From the NCBI GenBank assembly GCA_938743325.2, contig OW568861.1, positions 1,116,001-1,180,000 on the forward strand: 64,000 bases of DNA. Direction: 5' to 3'. Made by a program: the position numbers and the translations under genes. The number at the start of each line of letters is the position of its first letter. Positions within the stretch are counted from its first letter, which is position 1. The DNA comes from Pycnococcus provasolii. Taxonomy: Eukaryota; Chlorophyta; Pseudoscourfieldiophyceae; Pseudoscourfieldiales; Pycnococcaceae. Shown piece after piece: positions 11,101 to 18,856 of the stretch. A model generated the notes under the pieces. The model was not told the origin of the DNA, made no database searches, and was given only the letters and a program-made list of their open reading frames with translations.

Positions 11101-11679
11101 TGTGTGCAGGTTAATTTCAAGTGTACGAGACGCACGCTTTTCTGCTTCCGTGGCGTTCTTATCAAGAGCTTGCCAGGTGATGGTTCCGCTGTTCACAAAG
11201 ACGTCCGCGTTGGTGTCGACGCCTTCCGTCAACGCCGTGACGTTTCCCGCGACGTTGTGCTTCCTCGCCGCCTCCTCCGCCTTTTCAGCATTAAGTACTT
11301 CCCAGCTGACGGAGATTTCGCGTCCATCCCCGCCCTGCTTGGTGACGGAGAGCTTGGCGACTTGCCCTTCGACGTTGTTGACTTGCACGCTCTCCGGGTC
11401 GAACTGCGTGATTCCTCCCAGGGCTCGGTACTGGGTCGGACTTATCGGCGGCGCGGGCGGCGGGCTTGCGATGAACACGCATGTTCCGTCATCCTCGGAA
11501 GCGAACGGGTCAAAGTTGGCGGCGGTTGTGTACGTGCATCCTGGGTACGCGTTAGCAACACGACAGAACCGCCATGTGCTGATGACGACCCAGCTGTGTA
11601 CGAGCCAAAGGAGCGCAGACGCGGAGAGCAGACGTCGCCGCCTTGAATACGTCGATCTCTTGCTGCAGCGTGTTCTCAT
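5149..11679 (-). CDS. Giant membrane protein: signal peptide, Calx-beta and PKD-type ectodomain, multiple TM segments, HEAT/ARM-like C-terminus
   Basis: From the ATG at 11679 this encodes 2,176 residues. That start is preferred because it leads directly into a basic, hydrophobic signal peptide; the frame is open further upstream to 11877. In order: a short Cys motif (GCTYTTAANFDPFASEDDGTC, about residue 46), two Calx-beta-like domains (about 96-230 and 276-363), PKD-like beta domains (about 460-600), a TM near 645, an acidic Ser/Asp linker, six or seven further hydrophobic segments between about 830 and 1240, and a long alpha-helical repeat region resembling HEAT/ARM (about 1300-1960). The C-tail is basic and Gly/Ser-rich. 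Calx-beta and PKD domains usually serve adhesion or Ca2+-dependent ectodomain structure; HEAT repeats bind proteins. The combination is unfamiliar to me and the function is unknown. It is unlikely to be a chimera, since there is no internal stop over 6.5 kb. Confidence 0.7.
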   Translation of the reverse strand: MRTRCSKRSTYSRRRRLLSASALLWLVHSWVVISTWRFCRVANAYPGCTYTTAANFDPFASEDDGTCVFIASPPPAPPISPTQYRALGGITQFDPESVQVNNVEGQVAKLSVTKQGGDGREISVSWEVLNAEKAEEAARKHNVAGNVTALTEGVDTNADVFVNSGTITWQALDKNATEAEKRASRTLEINLHTRLDALYERNELVVVRLEEAGADGLIGARDHAFIRVSEGVTRVGFRSNMCVNINGTRVTRYEAGVDVYPGNLCLNGTLEMGVREENKVVQVAVFREGDIGGDVEVEWRTVLRSPSDKSASSRNWDVATMDDFTFVHRGVLLLRAGRTRETIVVKIEDDQVYERVGEVFDIELVRILSPQGRLDDGTAELSGLLTANVIIVAPSDIVRCHNTLTAKTTMIDLLMYNTSLTQEQLESEIAAAGLPPRYEASPVGVSVGLPNTTAGKPGYPAMPQFAYEWDFALKPNGSLAAFEISGLNASFTPDVPGRYDVRVVADSGNCDGRGQRAVEAISTLFASCNAAPRVLLEDVVLGGGEHCIAVRGVRLVGDLRQVNNATIRWGIEPYRLKSTGRLLSSWTTASMSSDLQVTIKSIHAATYSVSVLVGDGCLGQTRAIQQLVSTPWSDECTSQAMSAPITVLALLWFAFLATSFAASRLAVQGDTGGSFSTAHLVADVVTLEEADALHVLRHQSIVHVDGRARSMPPVDVSQLSVEAHAVLGDNQEKDSGADGDDELSDAEDDSDNDSDTEESHNTKTRAPRWARRVRRRVAGGIKRSFWIARVSSIFGLHPYNAMAYLRGNRRVFKVDLDKLKIVESETLRTGALFAMSCAGLFTEIVQYVLLSFHPERARGADGNAYAVLALNPADGSCVLAAVALSFPAVSIAVSILWIWQADIMIASVASAYLASADALANMMKSEEEEDLERATQKAIAERDAKGGADALADKSAAGNGFSDRLRAAATEAARRGGNGRDAKRGYADSSDRLTVIDLVVMQRLGNARCQYPQDRQHKSRRRTNREPLNSLRVLVSLPSFAAQLLFLDIFALPAMQCCLSLVTCRYLDDAKPFPYLVRDENVVCWSGVHVMLAFYAIIAFTAVAWISVEYAAAGRWLATLPYVRVSGAHAQGAALLKIVTALAWASFADTGPLHKSELAATLALVRDTVVALAAFFACTYHLRDVPFRGISAIPSALRAASPAALAASSFARLISSSPSVAVALAVTAAVIAVWMDRQSSAEVRLSTPRRMMSVDRISQGVRSRFLAFAVVCRRYDRLGLIQSLPGLRVVLGNTNEVFDSAPPIEEAALLDMVMRVFSHEHFGSYACSDRLRVACMRRLGYLARNSEQERLTLACRFGCLRHVCRMADTDGESPIVRAAAVDVLAEFSVSQIGLKELLAADAEEPTVSPSLARWARELGVNVPIDDPELVAHWDELDGANSGAPDMSKARKLLDEDYDSVAGSDAGDSDAGSDVDEDKSGKQGASQDHSSDAGSSRNGSEVFLAAEMKRRVDEMPRLYPTYEKYRKLQKRLKVVQSSSGPLGVLLSLPPDARRTMTFKNAIFCCLGGARDNSVVPFGHGFVPAFVGARSPFHVELALALADAAMQYGLVLDAETRVERLGRQVQLSRAMAIVRFRTTTLALSRTVRNTLVSASRMSREWLGSQERAASRGGAVRWPRYEAESTETRLATLRDRVPCWPCRTLAHCLSISRPEAPRALFAVRGIAARGGQRGISQLMASGGVPPLLALKGQPQPDLRTSSSECLDYIAQHSDPNNFVHTLKVVCSNVDGDAGSRAASVGLLAQLLPQVQPIDDVGNPGAAAAAARRGAAPGKVARRPATGTGWTSAVEADLLAVDTDPAVRRAEVLGVVMSSADLLSTLVALLRDPNAAVRASCAALFHTIGAFVDEDDAKFLKTRDSEGYMLVDALRALCNDGDNAVRRAAEGALLTFMSKGKAARDILHESEPAAASAAARRVRDEYVSRLREYHRGGEASGGVAAPAPPPRAQRAIVQFRQDVVRGVNALRIPEYMAHAHLENASRQHHVEDSYFANRDLASAVVAETNNAFRDYNAPPSRRSRGGSRIPQSSRQGQGRRVVDPSAPRVPNWLSTDFDGDLEMALPGGVSMSFGYGYDDDTYLSSQTMTRARPRYVATPTANGESGGELEDDVFDENAHIPLGF

Positions 11680-12386
11680 CGTTTCAAATGGGCCTAGCCG
11701 ACAAAGCTGCGTTAACTTCGACAAAGATGCTTCGACTTGGACAAAGATGCGGGTGCGGGCACAATGTCGTGCACGAGCCGGCCATCGTAAAAGCACAGCA
11801 TGGCCCGTAAAGGCACTAAAAATAACCTCGAAAGGGATGGAATGGCCTTGACTCTTGACGCGCGTTTGACTGAACATTCGAAGTTCGAAGTTGTTTCAAG
11901 CTTTCAAGAGAACAACCAACACGCACACACGGTGCAAAACGCCTCCTCTCGAGCACATCGCGTCATTCGTACCAGTTGTTGAAGTGGTAAAAAACTGTAT
12001 CGTGGCATTCCAACCTCAGGCCGCGCGTGTTTCTTGACCACCCGCGTGAGCAGGTCGCGTGGACGACTTTTGTGCAAAGGTCCTTTTAGTGGTATGCATG
12101 GTCCGGCCAATGAGCGCGTGTTTCTTGACCACCCTCGTGAACGACATGACAGAGTGCAAGGTCTGGCCAATATGGTTCGACCTAAGGTTAGCACGCGCAC
12201 CATCCATGGTCAAGGTTTCTTAAATTTAGACACGTCACATGAACAGATGGACATCCCTCTCGCGAACGAAGCTCTTCTCTTCTTCCAGCTCCGTCCCGTC
12301 TTAAGTTGCACTGTTGGTTTCCAAAAGATCCTCTGGCTCGTCTGCGGCCTTAATTGGTTCGTCCATTGCACACCCTTGGAAACAAC
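11680..12386. other. Divergent intergenic region with a direct repeat
   Basis: This stretch separates the giant membrane protein (minus) from the acid phosphatase (plus). A 27-bp sequence beginning gcgcgtgtttcttgaccacc occurs at 12023-12049 and again, with one mismatch, at 12114-12140. Each copy is followed by a gtc(c/t)ggccaat motif (12101-12110 and about 12160-12170), so the duplicated unit is about 90 bp. Open frames here are short and unconvincing. Confidence 0.55.
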
Positions 12387-14042
12387 ATGCAAGGCACAAC
12401 CACCTTGGACGCGCCGACGAGCTTGCGGCCGAAGGGAATGATCACGCGCGCACGCGTCGCCGTCGCCGTGTGCGTCTTACTCGTCGTTATCCTCGCCGCC
12501 GTCGCGCTCTCAACCGAAGACGGTGGCAAGGCGAGTAGCGCGAAGACAAGAGGCAAGGGCACGATCAGCAGCTTGCCTCTCGGGACGTCCAAGCCGCGTA
12601 ACCTCGTGGTCGCGCTCGCGGAAGAGCGCTATGCGCGGGTTGCGTGGACCACGCACGACGCGGCGGGTACGATCGTTCGCTTTGGAGCCGACCCGGACGA
12701 CTTGAGCGATACCAGCACAGGCACAATTGACAGCTACAAGTGCGACTCGCCGAGCTGTGGCGGGCCGGGATACCACAGTGGGTACGTCCACGTCGCGAAG
12801 ATTGGGCCGCTGCAGGTGAACCAGAACGTCTACTACCAGGTGGGCAGTGGGAGCAACGGAACGAGCTCAGTGCAACGCTTCTTCGTGCCTGCCGCAACCG
12901 CGCCAGCCGCGGACGACGAACCCGTCACGCTCGCGCTCATCGGCGACGTCGGGCAAACGGAGCACAGCAACCTGACTTACCACCGCGTTGCAGCCATGAA
13001 GCCGCATGCAATCATCGACGCCGGCGACCTGTCGTACGCTGACTGCGTGCAGCCTCGCTGGGATACGTACGCCGACATGGTCGAGCACCTTTCGCAGAAA
13101 ACGCCGTGGCACAGTGTCGCAGGTAATCATGAAATTGAGGGCTGCGGAAATTCTATGGGAGGCGAGTTTGTGCCATACAAGGTGCGACGCGCGCGCGCGA
13201 TGCCCTTCGCCGAGAGCGGCAGTAGCGATCCTCTCTACTACAGCTTCGACGTTGCCGGCGTGCATTTTGTGATGCTCTCTTCGTATTCCGACTACTCGAA
13301 AGATTCGGCGCAGCACGCCTGGCTGCGACGCGACCTTTCACGGGTCGATCGCGTTCGAACGCCCTTTGTGGTCGTTGTTCTGCATGCACCGTGGTACCAG
13401 ACCAACAGCGCACACAAGGGGGAGGGAGATGCGATGAAGGCGTCGATGGAGGGCGTGCTTCTCGAGTACGGAGTTCACATGGTCGTTGCCGGACACGTGC
13501 ACGCGTATGAAAGGGTGCACGCCGTGTCGAGCGGCGCCGTGCTCAATCAGACGTGCGGCATTCAGTACGTGGTCGTGGGCGATGGTGGGAATCGCGAGGG
13601 TCTTTACCCTTTCCCGAACGCGGATGCTGCGCCCAAGTGGAGTGCATACCGCGAAGCCGCGTACGGCCACGGATGCCTTAAGGTGTTCAACAGCACTCAC
13701 GCGCAGTTTCAGTGGCATCGTGGTGCGGATGCGGCAACCGCGACGCCTGCTGACGAGTCTTGGCTGATTTCAAAAGGCCGAGACGCCTGCGTGACGGGCG
13801 AGGTTGCCCCTCAAAATTCACGTGACGGTGGCGACTCTCGGGTGATCCATCCTCACAGTGGCACATACGGCGACGGCAATGGCGGCAGTCAGCTGGGTGT
13901 GGTCTTGTTTGGCCTGCTTGGCATCGTCGGTGCACTCGTAGGTGCGTACGCGTACTTCTTGCATCGAAATTCGCCGTCATCACGATCGTACAGCAAGTTC
14001 GACAACGAGCTCAGCACGCTCGGCGATGACGAAGGCATTTGA
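12387..14042 (+). CDS. Purple acid phosphatase-like metallophosphoesterase, membrane-anchored
   Basis: The protein is 551 residues from ATG 12387; the open frame reaches back to a TTG at 12354, which is not used here. An N-terminal hydrophobic anchor (about 22-41) precedes an FN3-like domain typical of plant-type purple acid phosphatases (about 60-170). The metallophosphoesterase domain carries all five metal-ligand motifs: GDVG (about 185), GDLSYAD (about 212), GNHE (about 245), VLHAPWY (about 330) and GHVHAYER (about 368). These enzymes hydrolyse phosphate monoesters with an Fe-Zn or Fe-Mn centre, usually outside the cell or in the vacuole, to scavenge phosphate. A second TM (LGVVLFGLLGIVGALVGAYAYFL) near the C-terminus suggests membrane tethering. 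All catalytic residues appear intact. Confidence 0.93.
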   Translation: MQGTTTLDAPTSLRPKGMITRARVAVAVCVLLVVILAAVALSTEDGGKASSAKTRGKGTISSLPLGTSKPRNLVVALAEERYARVAWTTHDAAGTIVRFGADPDDLSDTSTGTIDSYKCDSPSCGGPGYHSGYVHVAKIGPLQVNQNVYYQVGSGSNGTSSVQRFFVPAATAPAADDEPVTLALIGDVGQTEHSNLTYHRVAAMKPHAIIDAGDLSYADCVQPRWDTYADMVEHLSQKTPWHSVAGNHEIEGCGNSMGGEFVPYKVRRARAMPFAESGSSDPLYYSFDVAGVHFVMLSSYSDYSKDSAQHAWLRRDLSRVDRVRTPFVVVVLHAPWYQTNSAHKGEGDAMKASMEGVLLEYGVHMVVAGHVHAYERVHAVSSGAVLNQTCGIQYVVVGDGGNREGLYPFPNADAAPKWSAYREAAYGHGCLKVFNSTHAQFQWHRGADAATATPADESWLISKGRDACVTGEVAPQNSRDGGDSRVIHPHSGTYGDGNGGSQLGVVLFGLLGIVGALVGAYAYFLHRNSPSSRSYSKFDNELSTLGDDEGI

Positions 14043-14272
14043 TCGAGATTTGATCGAGCTGTGACAATGTTACTAAAACAAACCAATTCGACTGTGTTTT
14101 CTTTTTAACGAACGTTACGTACACCTTTATACCACTCATTGCGCTGGTTGGAACCTTACTGTTCCACCCGGCCAGTCAACCAATACTGTGCGTGCGCACC
14201 ACTCACCTAAGTAAGCAGACTATGTACACTATACAATTGGGCCTATATTGTACAGTACAAAATATCACTATA

Positions 14273-16228
14273 TCACTTCGTCGCCCTCACCCTCGCCTTC
14301 TTCCGCATACCGCCACCGCCAGAACTCTCGATGAGAGCCTCGAGTTGTTCGTAGGTCATGCGCTCGAGCGCGTCGGAGTCCTTCTTCTTCTTCTTGGGCT
14401 TCTCCGGGGGAGCCTCGGGGCGGCTCCACGTCGTCTCGGACGTCTTGCGGTTGTAGTAGTACGTCTTGCCCGTGTTGGGGTCCTGCGCCTCCGCCCAGTC
14501 CTTCGGCATCGGGGGGGCCTCGGGGCGGCTCCACGTCGTCTCGGACGTCTTGCGGTTGTAGTAGTACGTCTTGCCCGTGTTGGGGTCCTGCGCCTCCGCC
14601 CAGTCCTTCGGCACGCTGGCACTGGCACCGGCACCTGCTGCTCGCCCCTTCGCCTTCGCACCACCACCCGCCGCTGGCGCCTTGCCCTTGCCGCTGTCAG
14701 AGCGATTCTTGCGTGGCTTCCACGAAAACTTGCAATCTTCGATCGTTTTGAACTCTTTCTCCACCATCGCGAGGTAGTCGTACAGCGCGATGCGCGAAGA
14801 GGAAAGGTTCTCAGAGCTGCTGCTGCTCGACGAGGCACCGGTGCTGTCCGGAGAGGTGATGCCCAACTCGTCGTCAGAAAGACGCAGGAGGTCACGCAAG
14901 TATGCAGCCACGTTCGCGACAGCTTCGCAAGCTTCATCCGGATCCTCGTTGTCGTGAAGCCAGTAGATGTCGCGGTACATCGCCATGGTGATCGCGAGAC
15001 ACCAGCAAAGTTGTTTCGCCTTGTTCTGTTGCGCCGTGCGCACACCCCTCGTTGCGCTCTTCATCGCCTCCATTTCCGCATTTACGATCTCGATGGTAAA
15101 ATTCCCAGTCTGGGTATTCCTCATGCACCCAAAGTACCTCCTAACCCGCGAGCACTCACCCGCGCCTCCGCAGATGTGATTGATGACACGATTGGAGATC
15201 GCGTGCCACTCCGAGGAAAGCCACATTGCACGATGCGTCTCCTCAGTACTCTTTCTCTTCGGATTCTCCTCCTCCTCCTCCTCCTCCTCATCGTCGTCGT
15301 CGTCGTCGTCGTCGCTGCTGCTTTCCGCCGTCTTCTTCTTGGGGGCATCCGCGCGCGGCACAAGCATGTATGTCTTCTCACCGTCGCATTTGCGCTCGAG
15401 GTTGTCAAGGCGCTCAACGAAGGTTTCCTCACCCTTGCCCTTATCGATCCCAGCGCTATCCTTGAATCTGCAAAACACGAGAGATGTGCCGCTGCTGTCC
15501 ACCACCAGCTCCTTGACGGTCTCCGCGTCTCCCAGGAAGTGCAGCTGCCCGCGCACTCTCTTTTCCTCGTCCTGTTGTTCCAAGGCTTCAGTGGCGACGT
15601 AGTCGTACGCGAGTCTGTGCACGTGGCGCAAACCTCGAGACTTCCAGCCGAAGAAGTTGCCAAGCAGATCAAAGACGTCGTCGGAACGTTTGCAAGTCAA
15701 GAGCGCGAGAAGCACGGCACTGTCGCCGTCGCTACTACCACCTTCAGAATTCTCCTTGTTGCTGTCGGCGCTCTTCTTGACACGTACGAGCGGCGGCCCT
15801 GCTCCCTTCAGTTCGGCGGAGAGCCCGTCGCCGCTAAGAGCCAGCGCCTTGCGCGCCGCGGCCGCGAGTGTGGCAGGCTTCGCCTTATCCTTTTGGCTTA
15901 TGCTAAGCTTGCGATGCACAATCACCGAATTCCAGTCGAGGGTGTCAGGTAGAGCTGGTATGAGCTTTTTTGGAATGAGAACCGCAAGTTTCGCGTCGTC
16001 ACCGTCACGGCCATCGCCTCCCGAGCGCACGATGCACTTCCTGAATAGGTCGTCCGGTTCCATTGCTGTGAGCGGGCAGTCGAAGTCATACTCGTCCGAT
16101 ATCGCCTCGACGCAAGCGTGTGCCCATAGGATTTTGAGGTGTGGAGGTGCGCTTAAGGGTGGCATGGATGGCAAGGCTGCGGATCCTTTCTTCTTCGTCG
16201 TCTTCTTAAGTTTATTTGTAAAGGCCAT
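14273..16228 (-). CDS. Protein with two identical C-terminal WW domains
   Basis: The protein is 651 residues from ATG 16228; an upstream in-frame ATG at 16336 would add 36 residues with no obvious role. The body (about 1-480) is unrecognised but globular-looking. It has an acidic Asp/Glu run (SSSDDDDDDDDEEEEEEEE) near the middle, a Cys-containing stretch (HICGGAGECSRVRRYFGC), a Ser-rich linker and an Ala/Gly/Lys linker. Near the C-terminus are two WW domains, each with the DPNTGKTYYYNRKTSETTW core containing both signature Trp and the Tyr block. WW domains bind Pro-rich peptides, and this spacing resembles splicing and transcription adaptors. The basic tail (KPKKKKKDS, RKKARVRATK) could be a nuclear signal. 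Function inferred only at domain level. Confidence 0.75.
   Translation of the reverse strand: MAFTNKLKKTTKKKGSAALPSMPPLSAPPHLKILWAHACVEAISDEYDFDCPLTAMEPDDLFRKCIVRSGGDGRDGDDAKLAVLIPKKLIPALPDTLDWNSVIVHRKLSISQKDKAKPATLAAAARKALALSGDGLSAELKGAGPPLVRVKKSADSNKENSEGGSSDGDSAVLLALLTCKRSDDVFDLLGNFFGWKSRGLRHVHRLAYDYVATEALEQQDEEKRVRGQLHFLGDAETVKELVVDSSGTSLVFCRFKDSAGIDKGKGEETFVERLDNLERKCDGEKTYMLVPRADAPKKKTAESSSDDDDDDDDEEEEEEEENPKRKSTEETHRAMWLSSEWHAISNRVINHICGGAGECSRVRRYFGCMRNTQTGNFTIEIVNAEMEAMKSATRGVRTAQQNKAKQLCWCLAITMAMYRDIYWLHDNEDPDEACEAVANVAAYLRDLLRLSDDELGITSPDSTGASSSSSSSENLSSSRIALYDYLAMVEKEFKTIEDCKFSWKPRKNRSDSGKGKAPAAGGGAKAKGRAAGAGASASVPKDWAEAQDPNTGKTYYYNRKTSETTWSRPEAPPMPKDWAEAQDPNTGKTYYYNRKTSETTWSRPEAPPEKPKKKKKDSDALERMTYEQLEALIESSGGGGMRKKARVRATK
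14412..14613 (-). repeat. Perfect tandem duplication encoding two WW domains
   Basis: Bases 14412-14508 and 14517-14613 are identical over 97 bp, with a 105 bp (35-codon) period. Silent positions match too, so the copies are either very recent or kept the same by gene conversion. Confidence 0.9.
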
Positions 16229-16722
16229 GTTAATATCTCGCTCGTCCCTCTTTAATTCAGACGCCGACGAGATCAGCCACGGCTCCGAGTCAGGCGGGCA
16301 CATGGACGCGGGCATGAGCACCCACGGCATGGCCAATGCTGATGGCGGGCCCCGAGGTTGTTGTTTTGAATTCGGAATCGGCCCGGACGCTTAAAGGTTG
16401 AGACTGGTTGGGCCCCATCACCCCATCCGTGATGTCACTCGACTAAGACCTTAAGTACCTTTCTCGAACATTGGACTATCCAAAACCAAACCATGATGGG
16501 CCCCACCCCACTGCTGCGGAAGAACCCTTTTGCTCGGCGGTGGTGAAAAAGCGGCGTTGAGTACTTGCACAGCTGTAAGAAGGGTGTAGCGAGGGGGTAG
16601 CGGCCGCCGTGACGAATGGTAGGGGGTAGGGACGACCGTGACGAATGGTGCGGCCGCACCTCATTACCGGCACCGGCACTGGCCGGTGATAGGAGGGCAA
16701 CTAAAATAGGAGGTTGTCGTTC
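16229..16722. other. Divergent promoter region between the WW and PLAC8 genes
   Basis: This 494 bp stretch has the two start codons facing outward. A small direct repeat, ccgtgacgaatggt, occurs at about 16607-16620 and 16636-16649, near two NotI-like gcggccgc sites. An open minus-strand frame, 16435-17322, overlaps the PLAC8 gene and is treated as a shadow. Confidence 0.5.
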
Positions 16723-17268
16723 ATGAACACTGAAGCCGCGAACAGTGTCAGTGCGCCTGTCGCAGGTATCGGTGAAGGACAGTGGGATGAGGACATGTTC
16801 AAGTGCGTCGCAGACGGAAACTGTCTCTCCGCGGATAGGAGGGAGGAGGCACTCTGCGCGTGCTTCTGCCCGTGCGTCGTGTTCGGAAAGATCGCCAACG
16901 TGATCTTTGAGAGCTACAAGGAACCTATTGCGCCGCTCAGCTCGCAGGATGGACTCCTGTGGGAGAACTGCTGCTTCCACTGCCTGGCCTTCGGTCCCGC
17001 GGCGGCCATGCTCACAACGCCCTTCGCAACCTTTGCGCCGTTCATCAACTGCTCCGGCTGCTTCGCAATGTACATGCGCGCGAACATTCGCGAGAAGTAC
17101 GGAATCGAAGGTGGCATGACTGGAGACTGTCTCGCGCACCTCGTCAGCTACCCCTGCGCGCTCACGCAGGAGTACCGCATGCTCAAGAAGAGGGTTCCAG
17201 TGCCGCCAGGATTCAAGTTCTACAAGAAGGAGTTCCTCGGCGAGCCGAAGAACTCGCCGGATGATTAA
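16723..17268 (+). CDS. PLAC8 (Cys-rich) family protein
   Basis: The protein is 181 residues from ATG 16723; the frame extends three codons back to a TTG. The Cys-rich PLAC8 signature is clear: CACFCPCVVFGKIANVI near residue 45, a central hydrophobic block with Cys pairs (WENCCFHCLAFGPAAAMLTTPF), and the closing GDCLAHLVSYPCALTQEYRMLKKR. PLAC8 proteins are small membrane-associated proteins. Plant members (PCR/FWL) influence cadmium resistance, Ca2+ influx and cell number, but the biochemical role is unsettled. Length and motif order are normal for the family. It diverges from the WW gene and converges on the LPAAT gene. Confidence 0.9.
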   Translation: MNTEAANSVSAPVAGIGEGQWDEDMFKCVADGNCLSADRREEALCACFCPCVVFGKIANVIFESYKEPIAPLSSQDGLLWENCCFHCLAFGPAAAMLTTPFATFAPFINCSGCFAMYMRANIREKYGIEGGMTGDCLAHLVSYPCALTQEYRMLKKRVPVPPGFKFYKKEFLGEPKNSPDD

Positions 17269-17587
17269 GAAAGGCTCGCGCCGGTTGGTGGAGTTGTTTT
17301 TAGTTGGAGCGTGACGCAACACTTTTCTTGTGCGGGAACCACGCGGTAGACGGTGTGGCGGGCTACGCGCGTGCGTGTTTTGTTAGCATTTTTTTTAACT
17401 TTCTAAATAATATTAAATTCTAATTTTGGTTTTGGTTGTGTGTGTGTGTCGACACGAAGAGTGGAAGTCCTACCCGTAGTAGATGCTGGACATGTTCAGG
17501 CAACGTTACACTTCCATAACTATCGTCACGCGCAAGCACGCGCGCTGTGTCGCCAGTCGTCGTCCCTCCGCCCATTGCACCGCCCCT
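17269..17587. other. Convergent 3' intergenic region
   Basis: This 319 bp stretch lies between the PLAC8 and LPAAT stop codons. It contains a T-run, an AT-rich block and a short GT microsatellite near 17436-17450. Nothing else is seen. Confidence 0.5.
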
Positions 17588-18856
17588 TTAGTACGTTCCT
17601 TCCGGCATCGCAGATGCAATCACAGACCGCGCCTCGTTCATCATATCGTCCGCATTACGAGGCGTACCGTCCGAGTTTACGCTATCCATGGGAGGGTGCA
17701 CGACAATGCCCACAGTGCCAGGCTGAATGCGGCTCTCGCCGCCACTCTGCATCAGCTGACCTGTGCCAAGCAGCGTGATGGGGACGACGCGCGCCTTCGC
17801 CTTGACTGCCGCGCTGAATGCGCCCTTCTTGAACGAATCCATGTTGCCCGAGACGGAGCGCGTTCCCTCTGGGAAGAAGAGCACGGACGCGCCATTTTTG
17901 AGACTTTCGATGCACGTCGACAATACCTTGAGCTGGCTTCGTGCGTCTGTGCGCTTCAGTCCAATGTGTCCGGTGAGGAACATGCTCCATCCGACGATGG
18001 GTATGAGGAATATGGACGTCTTGCTGACAAACTTGAATGGCCTTCGCAGCGTGAAGAGGCTGAATATGTCGAGAAAGCTCTGGTGGTTGGCGACGTAGAC
18101 GCACCCCTCGTCAGGCTTTGGTAGGTTCTCGAGTCCGTAGTGCCTGACACGGTAGAAGGGGAACTGGCTGATGATGGCCCAGATATCGTTAACGAAGTGC
18201 TCAGCGAGCCGCCTTGTGTTGTCGAGTATCCTCACGAACGGGAACAGGACGAGCATGATGCAGAAGAGTGGCACGGCGAGCGCGAGCGTCCACGTGTAGA
18301 AGAGCACCGCGCGTATGCTTCCGAGAAGTTTCGACGCGTTTGTCGTTCCGAACGCGCTCGGGTCAAAGTTCGTTTCAGGTGGTGCTGTCCACGCCGCGCC
18401 AGCCGCCGCGGCACTGCACATGTGCGTGCTGACATTCCTCCTCTCCCTGCCATTCGTAGGAACGTGTGTACGATTATGATTTCTGCCACCCTGCCGACAC
18501 AAATGGTTATTTTGATGAAGATGATGATGATGTTGATGACAAGGAGTAGATGAAGAGGACATGGATGCTTGTAGCTGAGAAGCCCCGTGACGGGAAAAAA
18601 GCTGCTGATGTGAAATCGCACATGCTCTCCCAAATGGGAAGAGGGAAGAAAAACCAGCCGGCCGAATTAAATCTCGCCGATTATCAGGCGAGGAAAGAGC
18701 ACCACCACCACGAGATGCTACTACTAACCCACCACGACCATGACGACACCGGGACAAAGCAGCACCAGGACGAGCACCAGGACGAGCACCAGCACGGGTA
18801 CCCTGAAGTAGAGACGGACGGAGAGGAGAAGACACACCCATTACAGGAGAGGACAT
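17588..18856 (-). CDS. 1-acyl-sn-glycerol-3-phosphate acyltransferase (LPAAT, PlsC family), likely organelle-targeted
   Basis: The protein is 422 residues from ATG 18856. The C-terminal 250 residues are a PlsC acyltransferase: a TM/hydrophobic segment (LFYTWTLALAVPLFCIMLVLF), the catalytic block NHQSFLD (HX4D, about residue 258), and the substrate-binding block FFPEGTRS (about 327), followed by VPITLLGTGQLM. The enzyme transfers an acyl group from acyl-CoA or acyl-ACP to lysophosphatidic acid, giving phosphatidic acid. The first 150 residues are Ser/Arg/His-rich with few acidic residues, consistent with a plastid or mitochondrial transit peptide. This leader includes a 12-bp repeat coding GARP (18768-18800). 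Alternative downstream Met starts exist (for example MSSSSTPCHQ), so the leader length is uncertain. Confidence 0.88.
   Translation of the reverse strand: MSSPVMGVSSPLRPSLLQGTRAGARPGARPGAALSRCRHGRGGLVVASRGGGALSSPDNRRDLIRPAGFSSLFPFGRACAISHQQLFSRHGASQLQASMSSSSTPCHQHHHHLHQNNHLCRQGGRNHNRTHVPTNGRERRNVSTHMCSAAAAGAAWTAPPETNFDPSAFGTTNASKLLGSIRAVLFYTWTLALAVPLFCIMLVLFPFVRILDNTRRLAEHFVNDIWAIISQFPFYRVRHYGLENLPKPDEGCVYVANHQSFLDIFSLFTLRRPFKFVSKTSIFLIPIVGWSMFLTGHIGLKRTDARSQLKVLSTCIESLKNGASVLFFPEGTRSVSGNMDSFKKGAFSAAVKAKARVVPITLLGTGQLMQSGGESRIQPGTVGIVVHPPMDSVNSDGTPRNADDMMNEARSVIASAMPEGTY

Noticed and set aside
10834-11851. Two plus-strand frames of 270-302 codons
   Set aside because: They overlap each other and the well-supported Calx-beta region on the minus strand.
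14192-15952. Long plus-strand open frame opposite the WW gene
   Set aside because: It is an antisense shadow of a GC-rich coding region. The minus strand has recognisable WW domains, and the plus frame shows repetitive Arg/Val/Leu without domain motifs.
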